Below the pieces are notes generated by a model, which saw nothing but the letters and a program-made list of their open reading frames with translations, was not told the origin of the DNA and searched no databases. 64,000 nt of DNA from NCBI GenBank assembly GCA_014706295.1, contig JACSVZ010000007.1, positions 46,638,975 to 46,702,974 of the forward strand, written 5' to 3'. The position numbers and the translations under genes are program-made. Shown here piece by piece: positions 61,701-64,000 of this stretch (positions within the stretch are counted from its first letter, which is position 1; every line of letters starts with the position of its first letter). This DNA comes from Lycocorax pyrrhopterus obiensis. Taxonomy: Eukaryota; Chordata; Aves; Passeriformes; Paradisaeidae.

Positions 61701-64000
61701 CAGAATAGAGGAAAAAATGGAAGAAACATTAAGCATGTTTCTCCAATGAAAGACTAGTCAAATAAACAGATCATCATCTATGAAGATACTTAATTCATGA
61801 GATAAAAATATTTTGTAATATGTCCACGAGATTATTTATAATGTGATTTAGTTTTGCTCACAGAGGAAGACCTTGATACATGCCTGAGGAACAAACAGAG
61901 AACACAAAGATATTTCAGGGATTTTTAAAATATTAACTATGATACAAGCTAACTTCTAAAAGGCAGAAAGAACATCATGTGCTTGAAAACAGTGAATTCT
62001 AACTGAAGGCAGCCAAACTCATCTTTATGTCCACACATTTATTTTCTTTTCACAGCATTTTCAGCCCTACCACAGTTACACTCTGTTCATTCTGCATTTT
62101 CTGCACTTCTGTCAGCAGATCTGACCCTGTCACACTTTGGACCCACTCTTTTGTAATCCATATCTTACTTATCTTGTCTCTCTTTGTTAGGTCTTTATTT
62201 CTTTTCAAATGCTTTCTAAAATTTCAAATAGCAAACTCACAGAAAATGCTACACCTAAGTATGTCTGGATTTAAAAGAAAAAATTGAACCACACCCAGGC
62301 TTTGCAACTGATTACTACTCCTGTGCAGGACTCCAGAGTTTCAAGTTTCAAGCCCTTTCATATGTATCTCGCCTCTTGTCACAACTCCAGCTTCCAGCAG
62401 GATGTTCCCTTTCCATTTAAAAACAGAAAAATAAAATTAAGCCAGGCTTGTGTATTCGCTTCCACCTTTTTATTCCCTCATACAGGTTTTGATAACAGAT
62501 TCTATCACCCTACTAGCTTTCATTTTAACTTCCAACACCATGATATACCCACATTGAAATTTCTACCCTAACCTCAAAATTGCACCAATGTTCTCCTATG
62601 CTCATACTTTAGGACAACTGGATAACACATAATAACACATGTACTTGAGACACTTTGCCAATAGTAAGGTTTGTAATAGCATAAGAATTGTATTAGGAAT
62701 TAAAGAAAAAGATGAAACCTGAATTCTTGATTTCAGCATTCCCAAACCAAGGAAACAGACCCTAAATTCTGTGACTCATTAATATGGTAAGAGATTCATA
62801 GTTCAATTTTACAGTATAATTTTGTTTGAATAATCTGAGTTGATATTTGATTGTGTGAAAAGCAGAAAAGAAATTATGTTTGGAGAATAAGAGCGGTCCA
62901 TGAACTAAAAAGGATTGATACTACTACCCTGAAGTACAAGGGTATAGAATATATGCTTTTCTCACCTGTTGTTCTATCTCATTGGGGTAACCAGTGAGAA
63001 CTGCATGGCACATCATTTATGAAAGTCAACACATTCATCTTAGAGCACGTTCTGCATTACATTATAGACAAACAACAGAAGTATAACCAATGGCTCAGGA
63101 ACTGGGATAAAAGCAGCCTCTGTTTGACAAAGGCCAGGTCTCAGGGTATTTTTAATTCCTTACAGAAAACAAAGACCAGACACATTCCTATGAAAAAGGT
63201 ATTTTAAAAGGTATTATTTAGCCTTTTGCTGAATGTCACTTCTTTTACATAAAACTTCTATATAAAAAATAGACAACTGTTCAGCATTCATATTTTCTGT
63301 TTTGGCCTTTGCTATTACACTGAGATTATCATAAAATAAAGGTTAGGCACTTGCATCACACTGAATTCTGTAATACTCTACCTGTTGAATACTAGTGTGT
63401 TGCTTGCCCCTTCCTTATATTGACCTCCTCATTTTTCCCTCCCCATTTCACTCCAGATGCTTACCCTGTTTAGAGCACAAAATCTAGGGCCTCTGTTTTC
63501 CAGTGATTTCAGGTACTCCCTTGCTCTTAACTCAGTAAAGCCTGCAGCAACAACACAATTCTTTTAAAATGAAGAACTGCATGTTGCTGACACTGAAGTG
63601 AGTGGTAGAAGTCCTAGCTCTGGATTAAATCAAGAGGATAAGAATTAAACTGTATCGCCATCTATATGCACTCTTCTGTCTGAAGTTGATATAGTCCACA
63701 CACTAGCTACATAAATCCACATAAATGCCAAAAGCTGAACCAAAACCTGCCCAATTGCAACTGGTATCATGTATCTTTATCCCAAGAGCAAACTCCATCA
63801 CTTCAGGTAGCATCAGTTTTTTCAAGAGTTGCCCAAGGGACTTTTCTGTCCAAAAGCCATTAACAGATTACTCTTGTATATACTTGGCAAAAAAGAGCAT
63901 TGTTATTCTTCACAGAAATCATAATCCTGTCCTAACCTCTCCCACTGCTGGCAATTCTATTGCTCTTCCTGTCTTAGTCTCACAGCTTCCTATTGCCTGT

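Larger units (their letters stand above)
46581..64000 (-). other. KCNK10 intron 1 and/or 5' flank
   Basis: Because exon 2 starts with a split codon, the gene must continue to higher coordinates. Neither of the short mammalian TREK-2 first-exon peptides that I remember was found in this 17.4 kb. It is therefore most likely intron 1, with exon 1 beyond 64000. It contains a CR1 (50.4-52.5 kb), an ERVL-type LTR (54.8-55.7 kb) and a GC-rich candidate alternative first exon (58303-58525). The rest, including 59-64 kb, is AT-rich with nothing recognisable. Confidence 0.7.

Overview
This is a bird nuclear genome window. It is AT-rich and intron-rich. It carries CR1 retrotransposons, including an avian-type CR1 3' end with an octamer ATTCTATG tail, and ERVL-type solo LTRs of kinds common in Neoaves. 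There is no bacterial-style gene organisation. Almost every open reading frame of 60-130 codons is chance, TE sequence, or a shadow of a real exon.

The only protein-coding gene I can support lies on the minus strand: KCNK10, the two-pore-domain K+ channel TREK-2. Six coding exons (exons 2-7 of the usual structure) were rebuilt from splice signals and protein similarity: 46252-46580, 36446-36563, 33641-33801, 19277-19463, 15990-16132 and 13448-14059. All introns are GT-AG and all phases fit. Together they encode about 515 residues in order: N-terminal tail, M1, cap, P1 (TIGYG), M2, M3, P2 (TVGFG), M4 and the regulatory C-terminal tail. The first exon, with the usual initiator, was not identified. 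The first visible exon begins with the last two bases of a split codon, so exon 1 lies upstream, probably past the right end of the window.

Layout. 1-13447 holds the 3' UTR and downstream intergenic DNA, with an LTR-like piece near 4.2 kb and a GC-richer block just beside it. 13448-46580 is KCNK10 exons 7 to 2 with introns of 1.9, 3.1, 14.2, 2.6 and 9.7 kb. The introns hold an ERVL-type LTR (24.0-24.7 kb), a small CR1 relic (32.2 kb), a GC-rich block (40.2-40.7 kb) and a CR1 3' end only about 190 bp from the exon 2 donor. 46581-64000 is intron 1 or the 5' flank. It carries a decayed CR1 with recognisable reverse-transcriptase sequence (50.4-52.5 kb), a second ERVL-type LTR (54.8-55.7 kb) and a GC-rich candidate first exon near 58.4 kb.

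The most interesting signals are in KCNK10 itself. (1) The residue straight after the first selectivity filter is lysine; mammalian TREK channels have asparagine there, and TASK channels carry their pH-sensing histidine at the same place. (2) A stop codon sits where the conserved C-terminal Glu would be, followed by Asp-Arg-Ser and a second stop, which looks like a recent four-residue truncation. (3) Three exact copies of the PBX-MEIS/PREP decamer TGATTGACAG occur in non-coding DNA. I saw no new multi-gene system, CRISPR array, rRNA or tRNA. Comparisons with mammalian TREK-2 rest on memory of the family, not on an alignment.
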